A stretch of DNA of 64,000 bases from DATJGR01 sp963787045 (GCA_963787045.1 CAWBBR010000026.1:1-64000); one strand, 5' to 3'. Numbered from the stretch's first letter, positions 18,691 through 28,131 are shown. A program made the numbers and translations. Notes: a model not told the origin generated them from the letters alone.

Positions 18691-20164
18691 TCAGAACCTC
18701 AACTCCCGGTCTGCGCGCGCGAGCGTCTCGACGGCGCCGACCGCATACAGCGATACAAGCCACTTGCCGACTGCACGCACGAGGCGTTCATCGCATGCCA
18801 GTTCTCCGAACAGGCGTTCGATGCCGAGCAACGGGCCCGGATCGCTGCCGCCCTCGATCGCCGTTAGCGCAACAGATCCGCGAACGGATGGCGGACATCG
18901 ATCGTCTCTCCGCGCTCGTCGACGCCACGCACCCGCCGCAGCCAGGCGGCCAGCGCGAGCGCCAGCAGATCGACGCTCCCGGCCTCCAGCCGGTCGCGGA
19001 TCGGCTCCACGAGCACGTTGAGCGGCGCGTCGGTGTTGACGCGCTCCACGGTGTCGTGGATGGCGGGATTGGCGAAGCGCTCGATCAGCGTCGCTTGTAA
19101 CGTCGCAGATCGATGCCGGGCACCGGCGGCAGCGTCGGCCCGGTCTCGCGATCCATCAGCGCCGCCATGAACCGAGTGATCAGCGGATCGTCGCCATCGC
19201 TTCGTCGATGTGACGTAGCCGATCAGCTCGCCCGAGCCCCGCAACCGCCAGATGGCTGGCGTTCAGCAGCCGCAGCTTCATGAACTCGTAAGGCGCGACA
19301 TCGGCCACGAACTGCGCGCCGACCCTTCCCACGCCGGCCGCCCGGCCGCGAAAGCGTCCTCGATCACCCATTGCGTGAACGTTTCGCAGAACACCGGCCA
19401 GCGGTCGTCGACGCCGTAGCGCTCGGCAAGATGGCATATCCGCCTCGGCGCCGTCACCGGCGTGATGCGATCGACCATCGTGTTCGGGAAAGCGCCGTTG
19501 GCAGCGATCCACGCCGCCAGCGTCGGATCGCGCAGCGTGGCAAGCGCCAGCACCGCATCCGCGCAGCACGTCGCCGTTGTGCTGGATGTTGTCGCAGCTC
19601 AGCGCGGTGAACGCGAGTCGACCGCTGACCATCCGCCGTCGTAGGATTCGACGATTATTGCGACCGCGCTGCGTGGCCGCTTCGGCCGCTCGAGGTCGGC
19701 GGCGATCGTTGGATGATCGCAGTCCAGCTGCTTCGTCGCGGCACTCAGGCAGTAGCCGTTTTCGGTGACGGTCAGGCTGACGATCCGAATGGGGACGATC
19801 GATCGTCGTCAACAGCGCCGCCGAGTAGTCGCCGAGCGAAGAGTACCGTTATCGCGACCGATTACGGTCGCGGTTTCCTCGTTCCGCTGTTCTCGACTAA
19901 CGTGTATAGCCCGTCCTGCGCCGCGAGTACGTCGCGGATCGGTCGATCACCAGGCAATAGCCCGGCGCCGACGATGCCCCATTCGCGCGCCGTCGACTCG
20001 ACGTCGAGAAGGTCGTGCGCGAAGCGCGCCATGTGCGCGCGGTGGAATCCACCAAAACCCAGATGGACGATGCCAGGAACGACCGACGCCGGCTCGTACG
20101 ACGGCACCCGGATGTGGCGCGGAAGCTCGCGCAACGTTGCGCGCGACAGGCGTATCGGCTTCAT
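18691..20164 (-). CDS. Mannitol dehydrogenase family oxidoreductase (fructuronate/mannonate type), many frameshifts
   Basis: Fragments in three frames line up as one ~490-residue polyol/uronate dehydrogenase. They are VPGIVHLGFGGFHRAHMARF at the N-terminus, the cofactor-side LENSGT-like segment, FTALSCDNIQHNGDVLR, and WIAANGAFPNTMVDRITP. Then come YEFMKLRLLNASHLAVAGLG (the K-x-R-x-L-N-x-S/A-H catalytic region) and the end GGSDPGPLLGIERLFGELACDERLV. At least five indels break the gene. Family enzymes interconvert D-mannonate/D-fructuronate or mannitol/fructose with NAD(H). The start overlaps the stop of the upstream membrane-protein gene (ATGA). No other uronate genes are near, so the substrate is open. 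Confidence 0.7.
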
Positions 20165-20921
20165 CCGAAGAACACCGATATCCCGAAACCGGCGAGCACG
20201 TTTGGACTGCGCGACGTCAATCCGAAGTCGGCCGACAGATCGAGCTGCACCGAAGGCGTCAGCATCAGCGTGAAGCCGCCGCCCGCCAGCGCCTGGTCGA
20301 GTCCGTGTCCGGAATACGCGGCTGCGGCTTCGATGAACGCCGCGATGGTGCTCGATATCGAGACATTCAGATTCGGTGAAATGTCGTAGCGATTCGCGCC
20401 GTCGGCGCGTTCGGCGTTTGCATAGAACTCGGCCGCGACGTGCTCGCTGAGCGAATACCCCAGCGCCACGCCGAGATCGTAGGTCGTGCGTGCATTCGTG
20501 AATGCCCGGCGCCATCCGCGTCGGTGACCGCCGCAAGCGTCGCCCACGAGAAGTCGGGATGTGACGACGGCAGCGCGGCCTTGATCGCGAAGCTGAGGTC
20601 GCCGCGGCCATCGGACCGTTCCGTGTTGCCGTGCGCGTGCGTCTCGGCTTCGTTCCACGACGAGGCGATCTGCACCTCGACCGAGTCGGTCACGCCGGCT
20701 CGAAGCGTGCCGTCGAACGCATACGACGTCGAACTCACGCCGTCGTCCGATGCATGGACGAAATCGGGAAGTCCTTGTTCCCACGCGACACTGTGCGCGG
20801 GCAACGTGCCGGTCGAGAACGCTATGCCGGGGCGATCGAATGCGGGTGCGTCGGCGAACGCCGATCCGAACCAGCACGACGCCAGTGAAGCAATGAGTAT
20901 CCCGGCACGTATCCAGTCCAT
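20161..20921 (-). CDS. Outer-membrane transporter-like protein (phenol MetA-pathway family), one frameshift
   Basis: About 253 residues. A signal peptide (AGILIASLASCWFGSAFADAPAF) is followed by alternating beta-strand-like segments. The first frame has TDSVEVQIASSWNEAE and DLSFAIKAALPSSHPDFSWATLAAVTDADG. The second frame, after a shift near 20510, has TTYDLGVALGYSLSEHVAAEFYANAE. It ends LAGFGISVFFG, with a terminal aromatic typical of beta-barrel outer-membrane proteins. The pattern fits the PF13557-type barrel family. Its stop overlaps the start of the dehydrogenase gene (ATGA), so it may import that enzyme's substrate, which is inference. Confidence 0.65.
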
Positions 20922-20963
20922 GCCGGCGACCTTATCCGAAATTACGCGCGAACGGATCGGCGC

Positions 20964-21485
20964 TCAGTGCTCGCGGGACTCTTCGGTGCGCGTCGACGGA
21001 CCGCGGTAGACGTTCGGCGGATAGGCGCAGTAGCGGAAGATCGGGCGCGCCTTGTTGAACGAACGCCACAACCGTTCGAGCCGGATCGCACCGGTGCGAT
21101 TTCCGTAAGCGCACATCAGCGCGACCATGTCGCCGAAAATCCACACCTGCGGAAATCGCGCCGCGACACGGTCGATCGGCCCACCGATCACTTCGGCGAA
21201 GCGAACGACGTCGGGCGAACCGTCGATCGTCACGCGCGACAGACTGTCGATCGCATTGAAGTAGACGTATTGCTGTTCGCGCCGTGCGCGGTGCACATCG
21301 GCACCGGCGCGTTCGAGCTGCGCCTCCAGCAGGCGCCTGTGCGCGTTGGTTGCAATGCACACCACCGCGTTGCCGCGATCGAGCGCGGCGGACATCGCAC
21401 GACCGATTTCCGCGATCAACACGGCATCCGGGTCGGCGAATTGAACAAACGTTGCGCTGGTATCGCGCGTGGAAGCGTGAGTCAT
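20964..21485 (-). CDS. MEDS-domain protein, stand-alone
   Basis: A 173-residue protein matching the MEDS (methanogen/methylotroph DcmR sensory) domain. Visible are HASTRDTSATFVQFADPD, a central ALDRGNAVVCIATNAHRRLLEAQL, VYFNAIDSLSRV and the C-terminal RFPQVWIFGDMVALMCAYGNRTGAIRLERLW. MEDS domains usually precede a kinase, PAS or DNA-binding domain and are thought to sense hydrocarbon derivatives or redox signals. Here nothing follows, so it must act through a partner. GGAGGATGTC before ATG 21485 supports this start over the longer frame to 21545. The frame is intact. Confidence 0.75.
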   Translation of the reverse strand: MTHASTRDTSATFVQFADPDAVLIAEIGRAMSAALDRGNAVVCIATNAHRRLLEAQLERAGADVHRARREQQYVYFNAIDSLSRVTIDGSPDVVRFAEVIGGPIDRVAARFPQVWIFGDMVALMCAYGNRTGAIRLERLWRSFNKARPIFRYCAYPPNVYRGPSTRTEESREH

Positions 21486-21590
21486 GACATCCTCCGCGTT
21501 CGCTCGTACCGGGACTTTCCTACGCCCCGACTTCACGACGATCAACCGCGTTTCTGCCGCACGTTCCGCAATCCGACAATAAGCACGACC

Positions 21591-21752
21591 TCAACGGTCC
21601 AGCGTCGGCGCTTCCTCCGTGTCGCCCTGCTTCGGCTCTAGATATGCGGCGAGCAGCGCCACCGCACAAACGAGCGTAACCACATGTACTGCGAAACCGG
21701 CCCAGGCCGCGGCGAGGATCACGGTGATCGCGAGAATCACCCAACTGGCCAT
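21591..21752 (-). CDS. Small membrane protein, 53 residues
   Basis: ATG 21752 follows GGGAGG by five bases. The product MASWVILAITVILAAAWAGF continues into AVHVVTLVCAVALLAAYLEPKQGDTEEAPTLDR. That is two short hydrophobic segments (or one bent hairpin) and an acidic cytoplasmic or periplasmic tail. I recognise no family. It lies 105 bp downstream of the MEDS gene start and on the same strand, so it could be co-transcribed with it. The good ribosome-binding site and the hydrophobic composition support that it is real. Confidence 0.55.
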   Translation of the reverse strand: MASWVILAITVILAAAWAGFAVHVVTLVCAVALLAAYLEPKQGDTEEAPTLDR

Positions 21753-21937
21753 GCGAACCTCCCTTCTCTTTTCGATAGACGATTCTTTTTCCAGATGATC
21801 TATGGCACGCGAAGGGTCTGCCATGACGCACATCCCGCTTCTTGCGTAAGGAACTTCCTACAGGCCGACCGGGCCGAACCGCGCCCCTTCATAGGCTCGT
21901 TGGCGCGTTTCCAAAGGCGGCTCCCGGCCGAGCCTCC

Positions 21938-21966
21938 TTGACAACATCGGCATGTCGCGGGTGAAC
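21938..21966 (+). promoter_or_regulatory. Possible sigma-70 promoter for the CoA-transferase gene
   Basis: A perfect -35 hexamer TTGACA at 21938-21943 is followed, at 17 bp spacing, by a weak -10-like GTGAAC at 21961-21966, about 38 bp upstream of ATG 22004. GGGGAG at 21987-21992 is the ribosome-binding site. The -10 match is poor, so this is tentative. Confidence 0.35.
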
Positions 21967-22003
21967 TGCGCTGAGGGGATCGAAAACGGGGAGAACAAAG
22001 TTC

Positions 22004-23206
22004 ATGACCGCACCATTGGAAGGCGTTCGCGTGCTCGAAGTGGCGAGCTGGCTCGCCGCGCCCAGCTGCGCCGCGCTGATGGCCGACATGGGCGCGAGCG
22101 TGATCAAGGTGGAGCCGCCGGGCGGCGACACTTATCGCCGCACGTTGCAGGGTCTGTTCGGCGAAGACTTCGTGCATCCGAGCTTCCAGTTCGACAACCG
22201 CGGCAAACGCGGCGTGTGCGTCAACTTCGACAGCCCCGATGGCGTCGAACTGGTGCACCGGCTCGCCCGCGACGCCGACGTGTTCATCACCAACCTCACC
22301 GCGCCGCGGCTCGCGAAATACCGGCTGACCGACGCCGACGTGCACGCGCTGTCGCCGTCGGCGATCTATGCGGTGCTTTCGGGCTTCGGCACCGACGGCC
22401 CGGATTCAGAGCGGCAGGCGTTCGATCAAACGGCGTTCTGGGCGCGCACCGGCGCGATGAGCGTCTTCGGCGACCGCGACGACGGACTGCTGATCTCGCG
22501 CGGCGGGTTCGGCGACCGCACCACGTGTCTGAATCTGCTCGCCGCCATTCTTGCGGCGATGCGCGTGCGCGATCGTACCGGTGAAGGTCAATACGTCGAG
22601 GTGACCCTGCAGCGCACCGGCGTCTGGGCGCTCGCGAGCGACGTCACCTCCGCACTTTTCCAACGCGTTCAGCCGGAACGTACGAGCAAGAAAGCGCCGG
22701 CCAATCCGATCTGGAATTTCTACGCGACGAGCGACGGTCGACACCTCGCGCTGGTGATGCCGGCCGCGCTGCCGTACTGGCCCAAGTTCTGCGCGATGGT
22801 CGGCAAAACCGAATGGATCGCCGACGCGCGCTTCCAGACGCTGGTCGGCATGGCCGAACACGGCCCGTCGATCGTGCCGGAGATTGCCGCGCTGTTCGCG
22901 TCGCACGATCTCGCCTACTGGCGCAGCAAGCTCGACGCGGCCGGGCTGATCTGGGAACCGGTCGCGCTGCTCTCGGAAGTGATCGACGATCCGGCGCTGC
23001 GCGAACGCGGCGCGTTCTCGACCATCGTGCATCGCACCGGCGGCGCGATGGAGATCATCTCGGCGCCGTTCCACATCCGCGGTGCCGGCGTCGAAGTGCG
23101 CGGTCCCGCACCGGACGTGGGGCAGCACACGCGCGAGGTATTCGTAGAGGCAGGCGTAACACCGGCGCGCATCGACGAACTGATCGCGAAAGGGGTCATC
23201 GTTTAG
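22004..23206 (+). CDS. CaiB/BaiF family CoA-transferase
   Basis: A 400-residue class III CoA-transferase. The N-terminus is LEGVRVLEVASWLAAPSCAALMADMGASVIKVEPPGGDTYR. The nucleotide-binding and catalytic region is NRGKRGVCVNFDSPDGVEL, followed by DVFITNL and YRLTDADVHALSPSAIYAVLSGFG. The catalytic Asp is expected in the segment GPDSERQAFDQTAFWARTGAM. Class III enzymes move CoA between carboxylates through aspartyl-anhydride intermediates. The likely role is activation of a carboxylate for catabolism (steroid-, carnitine- or bile-acid-like). No partner racemase is adjacent. The frame is intact and the gene ends 5 bp from the convergent methyltransferase. Confidence 0.9.
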   Translation: MTAPLEGVRVLEVASWLAAPSCAALMADMGASVIKVEPPGGDTYRRTLQGLFGEDFVHPSFQFDNRGKRGVCVNFDSPDGVELVHRLARDADVFITNLTAPRLAKYRLTDADVHALSPSAIYAVLSGFGTDGPDSERQAFDQTAFWARTGAMSVFGDRDDGLLISRGGFGDRTTCLNLLAAILAAMRVRDRTGEGQYVEVTLQRTGVWALASDVTSALFQRVQPERTSKKAPANPIWNFYATSDGRHLALVMPAALPYWPKFCAMVGKTEWIADARFQTLVGMAEHGPSIVPEIAALFASHDLAYWRSKLDAAGLIWEPVALLSEVIDDPALRERGAFSTIVHRTGGAMEIISAPFHIRGAGVEVRGPAPDVGQHTREVFVEAGVTPARIDELIAKGVIV

Positions 23207-23211
23207 CGGCA

Positions 23212-23985
23212 TCAGCCTCGCATTCGGTCGATGAATCTCACCAACCCGAGCCATTGTTCGAAGCCGAGTTGCGCCGGCGCGCAGTCGTAACCGAAGCGCA
23301 GGTCGTCGGCGAGGCGCCGCAACTGAAGCTTGCTGAGCCATTGGCCGGTCGTTCTGCTCAGGCTCAGGTTGGCGGTGTACGCGCGTTCGATGAGCTGCTC
23401 GTACACGCGCGATTCCGTCTCGTCGAGCAGCGGTCGATCGCGGCGGTGCAGCCACAGCAGCACCGACTCGACCGACGGCGGCGGATCGAAATCGACGCGC
23501 CTCAGCCGGTCGACGATCTCGACGTGCCACCCCGGTTTCAGTCGCAGCGACCACAGCGATTCGCGCACGTACGGCGGTCCGCAGAAGCGGTGCGCTGCCT
23601 CGCGCTGGACGACCAGCCACGCGTCGCGCGGCGGATTCGCTGCGCGCACCAGTTTGCCGACGATGTCCGTAGTGCGCGAGAACGGCACGTTCCCGAACGC
23701 TTTGTACGGCGCGCTCGGCAGAGGCATCTGCAGAAAATCGCCGCACACCAGCTCGACGCGATCGTCGAACTGACCGCCCAGGCTTGCGACGAGCGCTGCG
23801 TCGATTTCGACTGCGATGACGCGGTTTGCCTGGCGAGAGAGCGGCAGCGTCAGCGCGCCGCGACCCGCGCCGATCTCCACGACCAGATCCGAACGCGAGA
23901 TCGTCGTGCCGTGGACCAGCCGGGCAGCCGTCGCCCCTTTACGAAGAAAGTGCTGGGAGAGATCCGCCCGCCGAGGGGCGGACAC
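23212..23985 (-). CDS. rRNA adenine N6-methyltransferase, Erm-type
   Basis: A 257-residue member of the KsgA/Erm family. Visible are SQHFLRKGATAARLV at the N-terminus and motif I VVEIGAGRGALTLPLS. The acidic post-I strand is VIAVEID and the catalytic motif IV is GNVPFSRTTDIV. KsgA has NLPYN at this position, while Erm enzymes have N-I/L/V-P-F/Y followed by S-R-T. C-terminal VDFDPPPSVESVLL and QWLSKLQLRRLADDL also fit Erm better. Erm enzymes dimethylate A2058 of 23S rRNA and give macrolide-lincosamide-streptogramin B resistance. A short leader peptide for attenuation is not obvious. A divergent KsgA paralog remains possible. Confidence 0.75.
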   Translation of the reverse strand: MSAPRRADLSQHFLRKGATAARLVHGTTISRSDLVVEIGAGRGALTLPLSRQANRVIAVEIDAALVASLGGQFDDRVELVCGDFLQMPLPSAPYKAFGNVPFSRTTDIVGKLVRAANPPRDAWLVVQREAAHRFCGPPYVRESLWSLRLKPGWHVEIVDRLRRVDFDPPPSVESVLLWLHRRDRPLLDETESRVYEQLIERAYTANLSLSRTTGQWLSKLQLRRLADDLRFGYDCAPAQLGFEQWLGLVRFIDRMRG

Positions 23986-24030
23986 GGTGGAATTGCATCA
24001 TGTAACACATGCCGCGCAGCTTAACCTCGC

Positions 24031-24405
24031 TCACTGGGCCGACTCCAGATCTTCATACGCGCTCTGGACGAAGCGCGGCGTGCAGATCGCGAGGAAGACG
24101 AGATCGGACTCGCCGACGTTGCGGATGCGCTGCCGGCACTCCGCCGGTATCAGCACGACGTCGCCCGGCCCGACGATCTGCGCCGCGCGATCTCCGACCT
24201 CGACCGATCCGCGGCCCTCCACGATCACGTAGCGCTCTGCGATGCCGATCAGCCGGTGCCAGTGCGTGGTCACGCCGGGTGTCACCCTCGCCCGCGCGAT
24301 CGACACCGCCGCGTCGTCTGCGGAATTCGACAGTTCGAGAATGTGGCACTGCTCTGCGGTGAAGTACTCGCGCTCCGGTTCGATCCGTCGAACGCCTTCG
24401 TGCAT
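24031..24405 (-). CDS. Cupin domain protein
   Basis: ATG 24405 is preceded by GGAGCGCGCG, so I take a 124-residue cupin starting MHEGVRRIEPEREYFTAEQC. Motif 1 is TPGVTTHWHRLIGIAERYVIVEGRGSVEVGD and motif 2 is GPGDVVLIPAECRQRIRNVGESDLVFLAICTPRF, the usual metal-binding cupin pattern with His pair and Glu. The reading frame is open upstream into the MFS gene without a stop, so a fusion is formally possible. The internal start, ribosome-binding site and typical family N-terminus argue for a separate protein. Confidence 0.75.
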   Translation of the reverse strand: MHEGVRRIEPEREYFTAEQCHILELSNSADDAAVSIARARVTPGVTTHWHRLIGIAERYVIVEGRGSVEVGDRAAQIVGPGDVVLIPAECRQRIRNVGESDLVFLAICTPRFVQSAYEDLESAQ

Positions 24406-25771
24406 CGCGCGCTCCGGGTGGGTCTCAGTGGCCTCGTTGGCGCAGCACGCGCTGGCGTAACATTTGCGGCGTAACAACAGCACGATCGCCATCGCAACGA
24501 TATACGGCACCGTCAGCGCGAGAAGGCCGGCCTGGAAACTGCCGGTGTAGTCCTTCGCTATACCCCACGCGTACGGGCCGATGAACGAGCCGATCATGCC
24601 GATCGAACCGATCGCCGCAATGCCGCCGGCGGCGGCACGGCCGCGCAGCACGTCGCTTGGAATCAGGTGAATCACGGCCTGGATCGCGTTGCCGAAAATG
24701 ATCGTTGCCGCGTACGCGAGTACCACCACCCACGGCGTAACCGATAGCCCCATCGCGAGGAACGCCAGCGCCATGCCAAACAGGAACACCGCGACGTGGC
24801 CATGCCGCTCGCGGCGTCGGTCGGAATACCAGCCGGCGGTGATCATGCTGATGGCGCCGAATACCGAGATGCCGGCAATCAGAAAACCGATGCCGGTCGC
24901 ATCGAGATGGGTAACGCCTTGCAGCACCATCGGCGCCGACAGGCTGAACGCATACGCCGCGCCGAGAATGCACATCCCGCACACGCCCAGCGCCCAGACG
25001 CGCGGATCGACGAGCGCGCGCAGCACGCCCGCGTCGCCCGAGACACCGGGCAAGCGGTCGTCCGCCGCCAGCTTTTTCGCGATCCAGTCCCGTTCGGCCG
25101 CGGTGAGCCAGCGCGCCTCAGCCGGGCCGTTCGGCAGCGCGAACAGAATCACCACGCTCAACACGATGGCCGGAAGTCCCTCGACGAGGAACAACCACTG
25201 CCAGCCCGCCAGACCCAGATGTCCCTGCAGGCCCAGCAGCATGCCGGCGAGACTGCCCATCACGATCGAACTGATCGGCAGCGCGACGTAGAACCGGCTG
25301 ATCGCGCGGCCGCGCTCGTGCGCGGGAAACCAGTGCATCAGGTAGTAGACCACGCCGGGGAAAGAAGCCCGCTTCGGCCGCCCCGAGCAGGAAGCGCATC
25401 ACGTAGAACTGCATCGGCGTCCTCACGAACATCATGCCGACGGCGAGCAATCCCCACGTGAACATGATCCGCGCGATCCAGCGCGGCGCGCCGAAGCGCA
25501 TCAGCAGGATTTCGACGGCACTTCGCACAGCGCATAGCTGAGGAAGAACAGAGCCGCCGCCGAGACCGTAGACGGTGTCGCTGAACTGCAGATCGTGGTT
25601 CATCTGCAGCGCCGCGAAGCTGATGTTGATGCGGTCCATGTACGCGATGCCGTAGCCGAGACCGATCAACGGCAGCAATCGCCACGTCGCTTTGCGCAGC
25701 GCGCTGCGACCCACGGTTTCGTCGGATCGCGCCTCTGCTTGCTCGTCGGTCAGGATGGTCGCTTCGCTCAC
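24406..25771 (-). CDS. MFS transporter, anion:cation symporter type, two frameshifts
   Basis: About 455 residues. GTG 25771 starts VSEATILTDEQAEARSDE, then ATWRLLPLIGLGYGIAYMDRINISFAAL. The DRxNxxFAAL segment and the following HDLQFSDTVYG are hallmarks of the ACS family (phthalate, tartrate, hydroxyphenylacetate and hexuronate permeases). Indels near 25560 and 25355 interrupt the first half. The second half (QGHLGLAGWQWLFLVEGLPAIVLSV, 12-TM pattern, ending VAMAIVLLLRRK) is in one frame, continuing into the cupin. Likely substrate: an aromatic or sugar carboxylate. The exact C-terminus is uncertain. GTG overlaps the stop of a short upstream gene by GTGA. Confidence 0.75.
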
Positions 25772-26035
25772 TCGCGCACAGTACCTGAAGGGAGGAACCG
25801 ACAACGGGAAAGCGTGAGCGGACGCGAGTATTCCGAGCGCCGCGCCCGCATGCGCAGGCCTCCGGCGTATAGAAATACGTTCGCAGATGCTGCAGCGGAC
25901 CGTCGTCCAGATCTGCCGCGTATGCGCTGCAGTCCGCGTCGTGATCGATGGAGCGTCGCCGGCGCCAGCCGCATCGGCGCGCTGCGCTTCGATCGGCGGA
26001 TCGGCGTATCGAGGCGCGTCGCACGGCGCGGTCAC
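25768..26035 (-). CDS. Possible small gene upstream of the MFS transporter, frameshifted
   Basis: Three minus-strand frames give a protein-like series: VTAPCDAPRYADPPIEAQRA, then HDADCSAYAADLDDGPLQHL followed by RTYFYTPEA, then RARRSEYSRPLTLSRC, ending at TGA 25768. This stop overlaps the MFS start as GTGA, the same coupling seen elsewhere in this window, which is the main support that the gene is real. Frame changes lie near 25950 and 25860. I assume GTG 26035 as the start; it could be further upstream inside the tandem repeat at 26069. No family recognised. Confidence 0.35.
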
Positions 26036-26068
26036 ATCGCGCAGTTCGCGCGGCGATGCGTATCCCCA

Positions 26069-26176
26069 ACTTGATTCGACGCGGGAATGCAGACAGCCTT
26101 CGCTCCTCAGCCAGGAAACGACCGCCGACTTGATTCGACGCGGGAATGCGGACAGCCTTCGCTCCTCAGCCCGGAA
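26069..26176. repeat. Tandem direct repeat, 49-nt unit, 59-bp period
   Basis: Copy 1 (26069-26117) and copy 2 (26128-26176) are identical except for two single-base differences (A/G at unit position 23 and A/C at position 45). The 10-bp spacer is CGACCGCCG-like. The unit starts ACTTGATTCGACGCGGGAAT. It ends four bases before the GTG start of the GST gene and lies in the divergent region between that gene and the minus-strand gene at 25768, so it may carry promoter or operator copies. Together with 25772-26068 it makes up a ~400-bp region otherwise lacking a clear gene. Confidence 0.7.
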
Positions 26177-26179
26177 GAC

Positions 26180-26846
26180 GTGCACGTGTACGAACTCTTC
26201 TACTCTCCCGACACCGCGAGTCTCGCGCCGCACTTCGTGCTGGAAGAAATCGGCGCCCCGTTCACGCTGACGCTCGTCGATCGCGCGCGTGATGCGCAGA
26301 AGAGACCCGGCGTATCTCGCGCGCAACCCGCTCGGGCGGGTTCCGACCCTCGTCGACGGCGACCTGGTGTTGTTCGAATCTGCCGCGATCTGTCTGCACC
26401 TCGCCGACCGGCATCCGGACGCGCGGCTGGCGCCCGCGACCACGACCGACGAACGCGCGCATCTGTACAAGTGGCTGATGCTGCTGACGAACACGATCCA
26501 GCCGGATCACATGGCTTTCTTCTACCCGGAGCGGTACACGACCGACGCGCGCGGCACCGCTGCCGTTGCGGCGGCCGCAGAGGAACGCTTGAGCAAGTCT
26601 TATTCGGTGGTCGACGAAGCGCTTCGCCGCGACGGTCCTTATCTGTTGGGGCGCGATCCGTCGGTCGCCGACTTCTATCTGCTGATGCTGATCCGATGGG
26701 GTGCGCAGCAACGCAACCCTCCGAAGTATTCATCCGGCATACGCCGCTGCGCCGAACTGCTGCTGCAGCGCGCGTCGGTGCAGCGCGCCGCCGCCACCGA
26801 ACGACTCGAACCTCTCTACGCTACTGACGAACCCGAAGGAGTTTGA
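26180..26846 (+). CDS. Glutathione S-transferase, one frameshift
   Basis: About 221 residues, shifting near 26300. The first frame reads VYELFYSPDTASLAPHFVLEEIGAPFTLTLVDR, a GST N-terminal beta-alpha-beta. The second gives DPAYLARNPLGRVPTLVDGDLVLFESAAICLHLAD, with the cis-Pro (VPTL) and E-S pair. A helical domain follows with YKWLMLLTNTIQPDHMAFFYPERY and GPYLLGRDPSVADFYLLML. The start is GTG 26180 or 26186; the open frame upstream only translates the tandem repeat. It ends 3 bp before the serine hydrolase gene (AAGGAG inside its last codons), so the two are co-transcribed. Confidence 0.75.
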
Positions 26847-26849
26847 CGA

Positions 26850-28131
26850 ATGAGCAATACCAAGCAACTCGCCGCCGGCAATCCGCGCGAACTCGGCTTC
26901 GCGCCGGAACGTCTCGCGCGGATCGGCAAAACACTGGACGCGGCGGTTGCCGCGCGCGCGATACCGGGCACGGTGACGATCGTCGCGCGCAAAGGACAAG
27001 TCGTGCATACGCACGTCACCGGCAAACTCGACATGGAGCGCGCCGACGCCACTGTCGATCGACAGCCTGTTCCGCATGTATTCGCAGACGAAACCGGTGA
27101 CCGCGGCGGTGCTGATGACGCTGTTCGAAGACGGCGCGTTTCTGCTCGACGAGCCGGTGTCGAAGTGGATACCGGAATTCGCGAATCCGAAAGTGGTCGC
27201 GTATCAGCAGGCGCACGAGCGCGTCCGCGGGCGCACCGTCGGCGGCATCGAAGCGGCGCGCCGCGAGATCACGATCTTCGATCTGCTGACGATGACCTCC
27301 GGTGTTGCGGCGATGTCGCGCACGCCCGCGGCGCATTGGCCGACGCTGAAAGGCGCATGGGAAGGCTCCGGCTTCGCGCCGGGCGACACGCGCTTCAACG
27401 ACCCGACCAACGACTACGACGACATGGTGCTCGCGCTCGCGCAGAACCCGCTGCATTCGCATCCCGGCGACACGTGGCAGTACGGTTCCGACTTCGACGT
27501 GCTGACGCTGTTCCTCACGCGCCTGACCGGCAAGAGTCTCGACGTGCTGTTCCGCGAGAAGATCCTCGGCCCGCTCGGCATGAACGACTCGGCGTTCTAC
27601 TGCCGCGAGGCCGACATCGGCCGGCTGGTGACGGACCATCAATGGGACGAAACCGGCAAGCTGGTGGTTCGCGACCGACCGGAAACCACCGAAAAAGCCG
27701 GCCGCAACAACCGCCCGCTGATGTCGGGCAACGGGTTGTTCGGCGGACTGCTGTCGACGCCGTGGGATTACGCCCGCTTCGCGCAGATGCTCGCGAACGG
27801 CGGCGAACTCGACGGCGTGCGCGTGCTCGGACGCAAAACCGTCGAACTGATGTCGACGAATCACATCGGCGACCGGAACGTCGATCTTGCCGTCGGTCCC
27901 AACTACGGTTTCGGCTTCGGCGTGTGCGTGCGCAAAGGCATCGGCGGCACCTTCATGCCGGGTTCACCCGGCACCTTCGGTTGGGGCGGCGCGGCCGGCA
28001 CGTGGTTCTTCATCGATCCCGTCGAGGAAATCGTCGGCCTGTTCTTCACGCACGTGTTCGGCTACCAGTTCCTGCCGACGGCGGATCTGTTCGAACGCTT
28101 CGAGAAGATGACGTACGAAGCGCTCGTTTGA
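26850..28131 (+). CDS. Serine hydrolase, class C beta-lactamase/esterase fold, one frameshift
   Basis: About 426 residues. After a shift near 27060, which lies just before the active site, the S-x-x-K motif is MYSQTKPVTAA. The second motif Y-x-S/N is DTWQYGSDFDVL, and the third region is FGWGGAAGTWFFIDP (the usual H/K-T/S-G position is GWGGAAGT). Length and motifs fit the EstB/6-aminohexanoate-dimer-hydrolase-like family, which cleaves esters or amides more often than beta-lactams. No signal peptide is seen (MSNTKQLAAGNPRELGFAPERL), so it should be cytoplasmic. It follows the GST gene by 3 bp. Confidence 0.85.

Noticed and set aside
26069..26176. CRISPR array
   Set aside because: Only two long units with a 10-bp gap; no regular short repeats with unique 25-40 nt spacers and no cas genes.
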